Assembly: GCA_004151065.3 (NCBI GenBank)
Contig: NWUY0300018762.1
Coordinates: 47,352 to 69,372 of the forward strand
Reading direction: 5' to 3'
DNA from: Larix sibirica
Taxonomy: Eukaryota > Streptophyta > Pinopsida > Pinales > Pinaceae
Length of the DNA: 22,021 nt
Position 1 is the first letter of the stretch, and each line of letters starts with the position of its first letter. Under the pieces are notes generated by a model. It ran no database searches and was not told where the DNA came from. It saw only the letters and a program-made list of their open reading frames with translations. A program made the position numbers and the translations under genes. This document shows positions 7,850 to 17,314 of the stretch, piece after piece.

Positions 7850-8640
7850 TTTTGGTTTTACTTAATGTAAACTTGACGATGTGGGCTTTGGAGGTTATAT
7901 TCAGTTTATGAACATGGATTATACAGGTTGGCAACCAATGTTGAAGTCCAAACTCTGATGGTAAAGGAGATGGTAAATACCATTGACTGTCAAATCCAGT
8001 TCTGACAACTTTGCTTGGCTACATTTCATTTTAATTGAACACATCAATGTTTTGTTACCCAGGGTCTAGTCGAAACTACTTTATTGAATCAAAACATTTT
8101 ATGCTAGGCACCTTTTCTGCTACAAATTTGTGTCTGGTGAAGTGGTTAAAAATAAATTATGGAATCCATTAGAATCAATCACCATCCATAGGGGAACAAA
8201 ATTGCAATCTCCCATGAGAAACCACCCCACCTACATGAAAGTATTGTAAGGGTGACATTTGATCAGTTTGATTGGGTTCACTTCGTTCTAGCTATCCAAT
8301 GATTTATGCCATTAATATTTTAAGATCTAATTTGTTTGTGGTTTTTTGGATGTAAACGCATATCACAAATATACTAGTTTGAATATTCAAATGTCTATCA
8401 CTGACCATAACACAAAACAATCACCTTTTAGATCCAAGGGCCACAATTAATTTCATAATTTTTAATCCTGTCGTGACATATATTTTAGGAACGCCCATCT
8501 GATCTTTCAAATAAAAAAAGTTAAACTACTATCAAGACTCCATTTAAATCTCTTATTCTCATTGGCCAATCTAGAAACCAAGCTGAGTGGAAGTGAATTT
8601 TCACGAATCCATGATAACTTTAAACTTTTAAACTTTAAAC
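7850..8640. other. No clear gene; possible LINE endonuclease scrap near 8148-8228
   Basis: On the minus strand, 8228-8148 reads WFLMGDCNFVPLWM, which resembles the W-x-L-x-GDFN-x-V box of LINE AP-endonucleases, but no second motif confirms it. The rest shows no reading frame of note. TTTAAAC-type simple sequence begins near 8623. Confidence 0.25.
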
Positions 8641-8644
8641 ATTT

Positions 8645-8745
8645 AAACTCGATTTTAAACTTTTTACAGATTGAGATTATCGGGAAGTTTGTTTAAAATT
8701 CTATTTTCCCTTTCCAATGTTCCGACTTCATGTTGGACCATGGAA
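8645..8745 (+). repeat. Dispersed direct repeat, copy 1 (ends at an NN gap)
   Basis: It matches 12102-12216 in the same orientation: both begin aaactcgattttaaactttt and both contain ttgtttaaaattctattttc and tccgacttcatgttggacca. Copy 1 lacks about 15-17 bases present in copy 2 (around ggatccatgataac), but a related string, gaatccatgataac, lies just upstream at about 8605. The assembly gap at 8746-8747 cuts the copy, so its true length is unknown. Confidence 0.75.
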
Positions 8746-8747
8746 NN
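8746..8747. other. Undetermined bases (NN)
   Basis: Two Ns mark an assembly gap or ambiguous join exactly at the end of the repeat match with 12102-12216. Sequence across this point should not be trusted. Confidence 0.9.
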
Positions 8748-9485
8748 ACTTTCTTCAAAGCCCTAAATTCCGGAAGCCATGAATGAAGGTACTCAAAAAT
8801 AATTATGTTTCGGTAAGCCCAAAAAGAGTTTGAATCAAACAATTCCATTCTTGTTTTTTAATTGTAGCTTCATCCAACACTATTTTCACAGTTTGAGATT
8901 TCATAGCCAAACTCGGCATGGAGTTCAATAGGAGCTATAATCATTTATGTACGCTGAGTTTAAACACCCTCTATAAAGTTAGACTCCAAACACCCATACT
9001 TCCAACATATTCTACATATTTTGTGTAAAGCCAATCATGTGTCAAGAAAGACATCCACATTGTATTTTGATACTCTTAACACATGTTTGGCTTTGATCCT
9101 CTGTTCCATCACTCATCCATTAATGAACCTTGGCATTGAGATTGAGGGTATTTCATATGTTTGCAAAATTTTTGAAAACCTAAAATGTTTTGTAATTGTA
9201 ACTTCTAATACTTGTGTTGATCATGTATCTGTCATTTGGACCCGTTTCCTGTGAATTGAACCTAATTTTCGACGATCAATAGGCATCGGAATAGTCTTTT
9301 AACAAATTCTTTCTAAATAATTATAGATGTTCAAAACCTTTAACAAAAGTGTTGTCTTACTATACACTATTATCTGGTGTGAAATATTCAAAGCCAACCT
9401 AGACTTACAGAAATTAGAGCCTAATTTTGCAGTAGATTTTAACCAATAATTGTATCAACGATTCAAAATCACAAGCCTTCCTTTG
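8748..9485. other. No recognisable gene
   Basis: A 77-codon plus-strand frame (9021-9254) is Cys-rich but has no known motif or coding-like pattern. No RNA gene or repeat was seen. Confidence 0.4.
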
Positions 9486-9487
9486 GT

Positions 9488-9640
9488 GTCTTGAAGGAAG
9501 AAGGTGAGCTTACCATTCTTGATGTAAATCTTGGGAAAATATTCTTGCAATTCAAATCGTGTTTGTTTGAAAATGGATTTTTTGAAACTTGTTTGCACTG
9601 TAGTCAAGTTGCTTTAAAGGAAAATATTCGAAGAGATTGG
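9488..9640 (+). pseudogene. Possible LINE post-RT linker remnant
   Basis: The frame VLKEEGELTILDVNLGKIFL resembles the conserved PKEEGGLGI-D-V-N segment that follows the reverse transcriptase in plant LINEs. A second frame downstream gives SSCFKGKYSKRL, where LINEs often have a W-x-YY-x-G string. It is short, without the Trp and Cys residues of a full zf-RVT, and could be chance. The 85-codon frame 9491-9748 contains it and ends in a hydrophobic tail that is unlikely to be real. Confidence 0.25.
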
Positions 9641-9765
9641 ACTTGCCTACTTACAATTTCCTTAATCATTGTTAAGATATTTTTTTTATATGTCTATTTT
9701 ATAATTAAAATTTGTTGTTCATTTAACTGGCTCCTTGAAAGCATATAAAAAATTATTATTACATA

Positions 9766-10266
9766 ATGGTGCAAAAATGGACATTGTGCATTGATGTGTC
9801 ATGTTATCCGAACCCAAGTCAAGCGATTGTTACATATGTCCTTCACAACCAAGCACTAAACCATGTTCTCCAAAATAAAAGAGATGTTTCTGAAAGGACT
9901 ACAAATAATGAAGCATACTATATTGCACTTGTTGAAGAGCTCAAGACAACCAAAAAATATGGTGCCAATAATATTGCAGTTGTCACCAACTCCGAATTAA
10001 TATCTAACCAAATGAAAGGGATTTATAGAGTTCGAAAAGACAATTTGAAACCTCTTCATAGAGAGGCAAAAATCATTGCTAATCAATTTCAGTGTTTTAC
10101 CATAGATTACCATGCAGAGGTGAAGATGTTGTCTACTGATCTAGTGTCAAGATCAGTGTCAACTATAAGTGGGGGTGTCCAAGATGACTTCTCATCAACA
10201 TCTATTCCAACAAGAGTCATTGATGGAAATCAATATATATCTCCAGTGGATGTTTTCCTTTTATGA
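9766..10266 (+). CDS. RNase H-like protein (RVT_3 fold), one catalytic Asp replaced
   Basis: This is an intact 166-codon frame from ATG. Features in order: WTLCIDVSCYPNP (strand 1, Asp10 where DGS is usual), ERTTNNEAYYIALVEELK (helix A, Glu49), NIAVVTNSELISNQMKGIY (Asn75 where GDS has Asp), DNLKPLHREAKIIANQF, and LSTDLVSRSV (Asp125 in place of ADELS). The pattern is the plant RNase HI-like/RVT_3 family, closer to the TNNEAEY class than to the LINE RNase H at 5655-6040. Active members cut RNA in RNA-DNA hybrids using four acidic residues. The second Asp is Asn here, by one G-to-A change, so the product is probably inactive. The last 35 residues match nothing I know. It may be a host-gene duplicate or a retrotransposon piece. 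No intron, TATA box or poly(A) signal was recognised next to it. Confidence 0.7.
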   Translation: MVQKWTLCIDVSCYPNPSQAIVTYVLHNQALNHVLQNKRDVSERTTNNEAYYIALVEELKTTKKYGANNIAVVTNSELISNQMKGIYRVRKDNLKPLHREAKIIANQFQCFTIDYHAEVKMLSTDLVSRSVSTISGGVQDDFSSTSIPTRVIDGNQYISPVDVFLL

Positions 10267-11632
10267 TTGTTGTAATGTCTCTCATGTCATGGTTTTCTCA
10301 TGGCTCTTACCAAGTGGGGCCTTTTGTATGGGTGACAAATTGAACAACGCTTTGTATGATTGAAATCTTATGTACTTTCAGTTGGAAATGTTACTTTTGG
10401 TTCTTTCATTTTGAAAAACTAATGATAAGTATCCTGCCATTTTTGTGTATGTAATATCATGAGCTTATCTATGTTTATAATAATTCAAAATGTATGATTG
10501 AATGAATGTATTATCATTTATAAGAGATGGGAATTACGTAGCATGCTTCCTTTGGCTTAGGGGACGGGTTTCTATTCCACCAAAATTTCTCAGGGATTTG
10601 CACCTATTCTCATTGACCTCATTCATTTGAAACTTGTACCACATTGATAAGACAAATCACAACTAAAATGGTGCCTAGTGGAAAACTTAACACTGTCAAC
10701 CTCAACAGTAAAACAATGAAATGTTGGCTTGGCTAGATCCCATATTTTTCAGTAAACATATTGCAGATTCAATTGCCATAAACATTCATTCATAAACCCA
10801 TAATACAAGAATGAAATCATCTTATGACAAGAAAAGCTCTGCAAATAAGGTTTGTTCTCTATTCTCTTTTGATAGTCAATTTCTCTAAAAGCGCCAAAGA
10901 TAAAGATATTGAGATCAAGGAAAAAGGACCCAATGAATTGAGACCAAACCATCAAAATGAGAATCTTTCAAGACTGATTTGGAATAGTTTGCGAAGACAT
11001 TATGGAGTAAAATTTATTGTGATGGAGAGAACAAGCTAGCATCAAAACCAACAAGTCTACCCTTGAAATTTAATAAAAATTCTCCAAGTATTCTATAGGG
11101 TTTCTTCACCACAAACCCTAGGTCCTCTTACAAGGATCAAACCATAACACTTCAATTCTTCTCTGGGAGTTAACTCACAAACCCTAGCATCTTCCTCCCC
11201 TACATAAATACAAGTACAAAGACTAAAAAATACGTGAATTGGAACTAATTGCTTATAGAATTATGCACAATAAAAAATTTCTATGGCGATATTCTCTTCA
11301 TTCAAGATCAAAGTTACAATTCATCTACATCTAGAATGGGGAGCCAATAAGAGAGAAGAATGTATCATGTATATCCAAACCATTTAAAGCTGGCATGCCC
11401 ATCTATAAACGAGTATTTGTTGCAATTTGAAAAAATAATTGGGAAGTTAAAACATGTTTCAAAATACTATACATATTAATGGCTTGTTTTTTTATGGCTG
11501 AAAAATACCATCACATGTCAGTAAAGGTCTACGCTGCTGGTTCATACATATAGCTACCCCAAAAATGCAATCTTTTGTTTTTACATGCATGGCATGAGTG
11601 TTGGCTGCAAATGTCATGGTTGGATTTTTTCA
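10267..11632. other. Long non-coding stretch
   Basis: Two modest overlapping frames (10955-10749 minus, 10824-11039 plus) show no domain. The plus frame ends in a Lys/Glu-rich string but starts in AT-rich DNA and is unlikely to be coding. Two AAACCCTA motifs lie at 11113-11120 and 11179-11186. Confidence 0.4.
11113..11187 (+). promoter_or_regulatory. Pair of telo-box-like AAACCCTAG motifs
   Basis: Exact aaaccctag occurs at 11113-11121 and 11179-11187, 66 bases apart, with a tacataaata string near 11201. Telo-boxes (AAACCCTA) occur in plant promoters of translation-related genes and are bound by telomere-repeat-binding factors. No gene follows within 1 kb, so a functional role is doubtful. 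Confidence 0.2.
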
Positions 11633-11710
11633 TCATGTGGAAATATGTTGCTCAAATTTTTCCAAGTCGATGTCATGTGGAATATGTTGCTCAAATTTTC
11701 CAAGTTGATA
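11633..11710 (+). repeat. 40/38-bp tandem duplication
   Basis: Unit 1 (11633-11672) and unit 2 (11673-11710) share tcatgtgga(a)atatgttgc followed by tcaaattttccaagt. They differ by two single-base deletions in T and A runs and a few substitutions. The two open frames crossing it (11575-11799 and 11585-11782) owe part of their length to the repeat. Confidence 0.65.
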
Positions 11711-12101
11711 TCACGGCAAGGTCCTTCTCTAAGTTGGTGGTTTCCTCAATTTCCTTTCTGCAATTGGTGGGACCACTTGTGACTTCATCAAATACATAAA
11801 AGTGATGCATAGTGTTGTGGCCACAACATATCCAATCCATTACTTACTAAATTGATGGGAGCCCCTTTAAAATTTTGTTGCTTTGTTTTGGATTCTTAGT
11901 TTTTCTTCATTACTTACTTAGATTTTGTTGGAGAAATCCAATGTCCAAGGGTTATATTTCATCTCGATGCTTTCCAAGATCAAGGTCATCTTTATTTTAG
12001 CTTTCTGATGCAAAAAAATGTCTTTCCGACATATTAAATCATCTTTCCAACGTACCCCTCCCAATATTTTGTTTCCACAGTAACAGACCAGTTTTTATCT
12101 A
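11711..12101. other. No recognisable gene
   Basis: AT-rich DNA without a convincing frame. A tctttccgacat string near 12021 recurs later in the window (near 12250 and 17770). Confidence 0.4.
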
Positions 12102-12216
12102 AAACTCGATTTTAAACTTTTTACGGATCCATGATAACAAGACGAGATTGTCAGGAAGTTTGTTTAAAATTCTATTTTCCCTTTCCAATGTTCCGACTTC
12201 ATGTTGGACCATGGAA
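12102..12216 (+). repeat. Dispersed direct repeat, copy 2
   Basis: Partner of 8645-8745, same orientation, about 3.46 kb away. It holds an extra ggatccatgataac block in its middle. Together the two copies bracket the RNase H-like ORF at 9766-10266. LTR-like, MITE or segmental origin cannot be told from two copies. Confidence 0.75.
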
Positions 12217-12690
12217 ATTAGAATTATGTTTTACATTGTTACAATTATGCTTTCCGACATCACATACCTGTAATTTTTATACAAATTTATCTATTTCCAT
12301 TACGGATTCGCAATATTGGAAATTAAACATAGGAAACATCGTATGATCTTTGGAAAATGTGTCAACTGAGGTTGGTCGTTTTGACATCCGTATGAAAGTT
12401 TGAAAAACAATCACATTCTTTATTAATTGATGTTTTGACCTCTTCTCTGCATTGAATTTTGATTAACTTACTTGGTTATTTATCTCACATTTCAATGTCT
12501 CTTTTGAGAATTTACTTCGAATTTTTACTTTATGAGCACCGTGTGATTGGAAGATTTTAGAAACTTTCAACTCTTACTAGTTAATTTGCGGCTTTAGATT
12601 AGTAAATTTTTATGCTTATTTTGGGTTTAATTTGTTTTAGTTCGAAATTGTTGTTTACTATGGTAAATGCTATAGATTTTCAAACTGATA
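12217..12690. other. No recognisable gene
   Basis: AT-rich DNA with no supported frame. The 71-codon frame 12131-12346 begins inside the dispersed repeat and shows no motif. Confidence 0.4.
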
Positions 12691-12692
12691 TC

Positions 12693-12809
12693 ATGGCTCC
12701 AAGGACCAAAGCCAATACTGTGACTTTCAAACATGTTAAAGACCCAAATGTAGGGATATTGACTGATGCTAGGGTTTGGACACAAAATTATCTTCAACTT
12801 CTTTCCTAA
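12693..12809 (+). CDS. Small unrecognised frame, possible first exon
   Basis: An ATG at 12693 in an atcATGGCt context opens a 38-codon frame starting MAPRTKANTVTFKHVKDP. The composition is protein-like and the stop is at 12807-12809. It could be a first exon or short remnant lying 0.5 kb before the MULE gene, but no donor site or family is evident. The same frame is open further upstream from 12612 with a hydrophobic lead that looks spurious. Confidence 0.2.
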   Translation: MAPRTKANTVTFKHVKDPNVGILTDARVWTQNYLQLLS

Positions 12810-13299
12810 TGATGGCATTTGTTTGCCTCTATACTTTTCAGTTTCTAAAGTGCTATGCAAAAGTTTGTCAACCATACACAATGATGTAACCACAAAATTT
12901 AGCTAGGGTTTTGCCACAAAATTTTCCCAATCTGATCTCCTAATGAGCCATTTCTTCACCGTTACCATTTTCAATTTACAAGTTATCATTGGATAATTTA
13001 AACCTTTCCCTTACTATTATTAGTGTCTTATCCTTAATATTGGTGTTCTACAAAGGCATAAGGGCCGAATTTATCAATGTTTCGTTTAATCCTTATTGGT
13101 GGTTTTTCAATTGATAAACAAATTTAATGATTAATGGTGAAATTGCTCAGACTATGTTCAATTCTCAATTTGGAATCTTAAAGGAGTACCATTCGCTATT
13201 GGAATCGTAAGTTTTCTAAGTGACCTATAAATTCAGTGCAGATCGAAGCTCTCAGAAAGAAGACATTTGAGACTATCATCAACCAAAGTTTAATCGAAG
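12810..13299. other. Region upstream of the MULE gene
   Basis: No coding region was recognised. If the MULE gene has a 5' UTR or first exon it should lie here; a possible acceptor (gtgcag) is near 13240. No TATA box or terminal inverted repeat could be picked out by eye. Confidence 0.35.
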
Positions 13300-14326
13300 T
13301 TGGTGCAAGAACCCGAGAGGTATAGTCCACTTTGTTTTGAAGTATCCATACGAAATGGGGAGGAAAAAAAATGGAAGATGATACTAGACCTTGAGGTCCA
13401 AGACCCAACAAACATTACCTTTTCTGGCAAAGATTTAGCTTGGAGTGAAATATTTCGACAAGACAACTCTTTGTTTGATTTTGTTACATCTATTCCTTCA
13501 CACAGAGTCTCTGGCTTTATTAGAGGGGAGGAAACCAATCCTAATGCTCCCTACACTTTTCGATGCACAGTAAGCAAAGCCCCAGGAGAAAGGGGCAGTG
13601 ATCCCTTGCGATATGGGCTGTGTGTATTTCAAAACTTCCTCGTTTAAATGTTACTCATGAATGTACATATGTGAGTTTTTGTATGTTTTGAGGTGTTATA
13701 CTTTCTATTGCATATACTCATGTTCATATGGACTGGAGGAAAAAAGAGGAGATAATGCATATACATGCAAGGGCTCGTTTGCGAAAAAAGGGGATGCCAA
13801 TGCCATTTTATTATAAAGGTTTTGAATCAGAGTCCCCATATAAAAATATTGACATACAACAAATATGAGCATGAAGATGAGGATGGATTGCCTTGTCATG
13901 GTTAACATGACACATTTGGCAAGGCTAGGTCCTTGCATAGTCATAAGCTTTCAAGGGAGATGGTCGATTTAGTTTTTTTTTATGGGAGTGCCAATTGATG
14001 CTATATGTAAAATGCATATTGAGCTACATCTGGACATAGATGTTGAACATCGTAATAGAGATTTCTTCTTGACCAAGAAAGATGTTGTAAACATCTATAA
14101 TCGCATGGAAAAGAGAAATTATCACTGCATAAGAAAGACGAAATGAGTGTTAGATTTTGGCATAAAAAATGACTAGATGATTTTTTTTCTTTCTAGAAGC
14201 TCAACGGTCGAAATGTCCCATTTATAATTGGAATCCAAACACAATGGATGTTGGACATAATCGGTTAAAATATTCCACAATAGTTTAATAGGAATGGATT
14301 CAACATTTAGCACCAATAAATATGGG

Positions 14327-14428
14327 GTAAAGTTAATTTGAATTATTCATTCGAAATTATTGATTGAGTTGTGATTTACTATGATTGATAGCTTAAAGTT
14401 GACTTCGTATTTTATTTAAATATTGCAG
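14327..14428 (+). other. Intron in MULE/SWIM pseudogene (102 bp)
   Basis: Donor AAATATGGG|GTAAAG and acceptor TATTGCAG|TATTAG. Removing it joins STNKYG to Y-stop-LYTHVAFDG in frame, matching the continuous YPLYTLLVFD-type string of the family. Confidence 0.7.
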
Positions 14429-14628
14429 TATTAGTTGTACACTCATGTGGCTTTTGATGGCCAAAAAAATGGGGTGCCGATTGCATGGGTCGTGAAATCA
14501 CATAATACATCAAATGATATTGTGTCATGGTTGGATGTGCTAATGAACATGTGTTACCAACTCCGTCCCGATTGCAAATTCAATGCATTTATGGTCGATG
14601 ATGCATTGGCTGAAATTGATGGTTTGAG

Positions 14629-14703
14629 GTAACTTTAATTTGGTCATCATGCAACTTGTATTTATTGTAAGAATATCTCACTTAAAAACATTGAATTTGA
14701 GAG
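14629..14703 (+). other. Intron in MULE/SWIM pseudogene (75 bp)
   Basis: Donor GGTTTGAG|GTAACT and acceptor AATTTGAGAG? with the exon resuming at 14704 (GAAGGTG). Removal joins AEIDGLR to KVTRCRVILCV in frame. The donor is strong; the exact acceptor AG is less certain. Confidence 0.5.
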
Positions 14704-14953
14704 GAAGGTGACACGATGTCGAGTGATATTGTGTGTTTAGCATGTACTGAGGGCATGTAAAATAAATATCTAAAATTTGTCCTCTCTTCGCAGCAGGAAG
14801 ATGCTATGTTATAGAGGTTAGGCTATATCATGAACTCATGTATGGATTCCAAATATTTCATTGAGTAGGTGGATAGATTTTTCACGGATTTCAGAATAGA
14901 GGAAAACTTCTTGAACTATTTTCACACCAATTGGGTTGTGGGTCATAAACTGT

Positions 14954-15036
14954 GTAAGTTCTCATACTATAGCTTTTGCTTTGGATTTTGTTCCACATAA
15001 ATATTTTTCTTGCACTAACTTGGTTCTTTCATTTAG
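14954..15036 (+). other. Intron in MULE/SWIM pseudogene (83 bp)
   Basis: Donor AAACTGT|GTAAGT and acceptor TTTCATTTAG|GGATG. Splicing creates a TGG Trp codon across the junction (HKLW-MYLKGWHDF) and keeps the frame, which strongly supports a genuine intron. Confidence 0.75.
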
Positions 15037-16132
15037 GGATGTATCTCAAAGGCTGGCATGATTTCCCCCATGCCAATCATTAGGCGAATAATTATATGGA
15101 GGCATACCATTGCTTCTTGAAGTATAAATTTCTATATGATCAACATAAAAATTGTGCCCACAGAATGGATTGGTTGCTATACCAACTCTTCAAACATGTT
15201 GAACCCTGTAATCGATTCAGAGATATTTTGAAAGGAGGATATTTGAATAATTACAAAAGGAGAAGCAGTTTGAATCCTCAATGGAGAAAGCAAAAAAAAA
15301 TTCCCGATAGTGATTGTTGGCCTCATGAGAGCATAGCTTATGGTTATTGGGTGAGAAGTCAAAACAATCACGACAAGAAATACCTTGTTACCTAGTATTG
15401 TATGAATTTTATAGGATGTGACTGCCCATGTTCAATTCGTGGAAACACTTGTAAGCATGCCATAAAGGTGAATTGGTTGTACTTATCATCATGCATTCGG
15501 TATTCGTCATTGGAGCAAAATGTAGAACCCAATACATTTGATGATGTAGCACCCAACAAAGTCAACTCTCTCACTAAGATAGATATGGAGACACCAACCA
15601 TTCATGTGGATGTCAACATGGTTCTAGTGGGCATTGGAGGTGTTTATCAAGATGCCGAGGCACTTAAATTGGCTAGGGAGCATGTGTTTGGCTACACCGA
15701 TGTGCTCACAAAAGTCCTCCTGCTACTTTGGAAAAAACCCTAAAGTTGGAGGCCCTAATTAAATGCATGCTCGATGAAGCCAATAATCAATAGATTATGG
15801 ATTTTAAACTTAAACTTGGGTTGAGTGCTTTCAATTCATCCCTAAAGCGGATGAAGAGTTTTCTTAGCCCTGCAAATAAAAGGAGAAGAAGCAAATGACA
15901 TAGTGGCTTAGATATTGATTTAAATGCTTGCCCATTTGAAGATGAACCATTTCAATCCTTATTTTTTAAGAGGAGGGGATGCCTTCGATCAAACAATGAG
16001 TCACCAATTGACTCCAATAAGTTAGATTGGTCGAGGATATTAACTTATTTAGATTAAGTCGTATATCCATCACCATTTTTTACTATTGGTCGTGCATCCA
16101 CTTATATTGTTCATGCTATGTATGTTTGATGT

Positions 16133-16138
16133 AATAAA
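16133..16138 (+). terminator. Poly(A) signal AATAAA after the MULE gene
   Basis: AATAAA lies 76 bases after the last stop of the MULE/SWIM pseudogene, in T/G-rich sequence, as expected for a plant 3' end. Confidence 0.35.
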
Positions 16139-16139
16139 A

Positions 16140-16765
16140 GTTTGGATGCATGTAATCACTTTATATGCCATGATGTGATCCAGCTATAATTGTTATGTGA
16201 TAGATCCGCAAGCTACTCATGTTCATCTTCCTGCTTCAGAACATGTTGGTCCGGTTGACAGCTCCCTGTTTGTCGATGGACAAGTTTTGACTTATGATAT
16301 GTATTCATATATTTTTAATATTGGTTGTTATAGATCATGTATCATTTTTTAATATTATTACTGTATTTGATGTTAATCTATTGTGACGATGTTGACTATC
16401 TATATGTCAGGTAATTGTAAATGGCGAATATTTTTTTTTCTGATGATTTTTGATAGAAAAGGCATTGTGTTTTTTTTTTAAAATTTATGGTAAGGTTTGT
16501 GAATCCATTTCAAATGGTCTTATATTGTCAATGGTTTTAGTTGCATTATTGCTTCCACAATTCATTATAAATTTCTTTCACATGTGTTTCAATATAAATT
16601 CCTTTCATGTGTGTTCAAGGCTTTATCTGAGTTAATTTTTTTTACACCGTGGATGTGCATCTGATATTTTTCCATGTTGGAATTTACTGAAATTATATAG
16701 ATTTTGGAGTAAAGGAAAATTTTGGAGAAAAATCAAGTATTGGAGCAAATTTCTTGAAAAACCCT
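16140..16765. other. Mostly non-coding; possible exon scrap at 16174-16353
   Basis: One plus-strand frame from about 16174 reads DPQATHVHLPASEHVGPVDS, then SLFVDGQVLTYDMYSY, ending near 16353. It is protein-like but unrecognised. The remainder is AT-rich with T-runs. Confidence 0.2.
16566..16619 (+). repeat. 27-bp tandem duplication
   Basis: Units 16566-16592 and 16593-16619 both read tataaatt(t/c)ctttca followed by a tgtg(t)ttcaa-like end, with a few substitutions. No function is visible. Confidence 0.5.
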
Positions 16766-17162
16766 TGTTTATGGCCTCACCTGCAGCAGCAAGATGGACA
16801 ACCATTAAACATATGGGAATTTTCATAGTGGGAAGCGGTCTCATGTTTGTAGATTTTGTAGTAGAGTTTTCAGATGAGGTAGGGCGCCGGGTGGCCACAT
16901 GCAGGTCCACAGTGCTAATGGGCCTTAGGCGTGGCAAGCTTCCCTTCTTCACATGTATAGCTCCTCCAACCTTGGTCAGATCAGTGATTATTATTCATAG
17001 ACAATGAATAAATCAAAGGTACTCACTAGCACATCCAATGGAAATACTGATATCAATATCAATACCAACCATGTTGAATATGAAGAAGAGGATTACAAAG
17101 GATTTGATGAGCATAATATGAATATTGATGAGCACAGCATGAGTATGGATGGTGGACAAAAA
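16765..17162. other. Unrecognised frames on both strands
   Basis: Plus strand 16765-17007 (80 codons) and minus strand 16952-16632 (106 codons) overlap and match nothing known. From ATG 17004 a plus frame reads an acidic Asn/Asp/Met-rich peptide (including HVEYEEEDYKGFDEHNMNID) and runs into the minisatellite, ending at 17204. The acidic peptide could be an exon remnant. Confidence 0.2.
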
Positions 17163-17314
17163 TTGAGTAATGGGTCTGTGCATAGGATGGCAGCTTTGTA
17201 TTGAGTAATGGATTTGTGCATAGGATGGCGGATCTGTATTGGGTGATGGGTCTGTGGATAAGATGGAGGCTTTGTATTGAGTAATGGGTTTGTGCATAGG
17301 ATGCCTGCATCTGG
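17163..17314 (+). repeat. 38-bp minisatellite, four units
   Basis: Units start at 17163, 17201, 17239 and 17277, each beginning ttg(a/g)gt(a/g)atgg(g/a)t(c/t)tg and containing ataggatgg or ataagatgg. Unit 4 diverges at its end. The unit is not a multiple of three and lacks stops in the minus strand, so it keeps three overlapping minus-strand frames open (17013-17361). Those frames are by-products of the repeat. There are no spacers, so it is not a CRISPR array. Confidence 0.85.

Larger units (their letters stand above)
13300..16057 (+). pseudogene. MULE-type transposase gene with SWIM zinc finger, intron-containing, broken
   Basis: Pieces occur in the order of the plant SWIM/MULE family (Arabidopsis At1g60560 type). 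N-terminus: LDLEVQDPTNITFSGKDLAW, IPSHRVSGFIRGEETNPNAP. Cys/His part: IYSCSYGLEEKRGDNAYTC, HFIIKVLNQSPHIKILTYNK, GLPCHG. Helical part: REMVDLVFF, NRDFFLTKKDVVNIYNRM. Catalytic core: GIQTQWML, GMDSTFSTNKYG (first Asp, near 14297), YTHVAFDGQKNGVPIAWVV, FNAFMVDDALAEIDGLR (second Asp, near 14597), CRVILCV-stop-HVLRA. C-terminus: YHCFLKYKFLYDQH, DWLLYQLFKHVEP, then the SWIM finger CDCPCSIRGNTCKH (near 15420-15460), KRRRSK and a tail ending at TAA 16055-16057. The chosen 5' limit is the start of the open frame; ATG 13378 (MILDLEVQDP) is an equally good start. About ten stops and several frameshifts (for example near 15715) show it is dead. Three introns are retained, so it is not a processed copy. 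Confidence 0.85.

Noticed and set aside
9021-9254. 77-codon Cys-containing frame
   Set aside because: No Cys spacing of a known finger, no splice sites or homology visible; random open frame in AT-rich DNA.
10749-11039. Overlapping frames on both strands
   Set aside because: No domain, no coding-like pattern across the whole frame, and no neighbouring gene structure.
11113-11187. Interstitial telomere array
   Set aside because: Only two isolated AAACCCTAG motifs 66 bases apart, not a tandem array.
13705-13944. 79-codon minus-strand frame
   Set aside because: Antisense to the Cys/His part of the MULE/SWIM pseudogene, whose plus-strand motifs are clear.
17163-17314. CRISPR-like array
   Set aside because: Units are contiguous with no spacers, diverge from each other, and lie in plant DNA.
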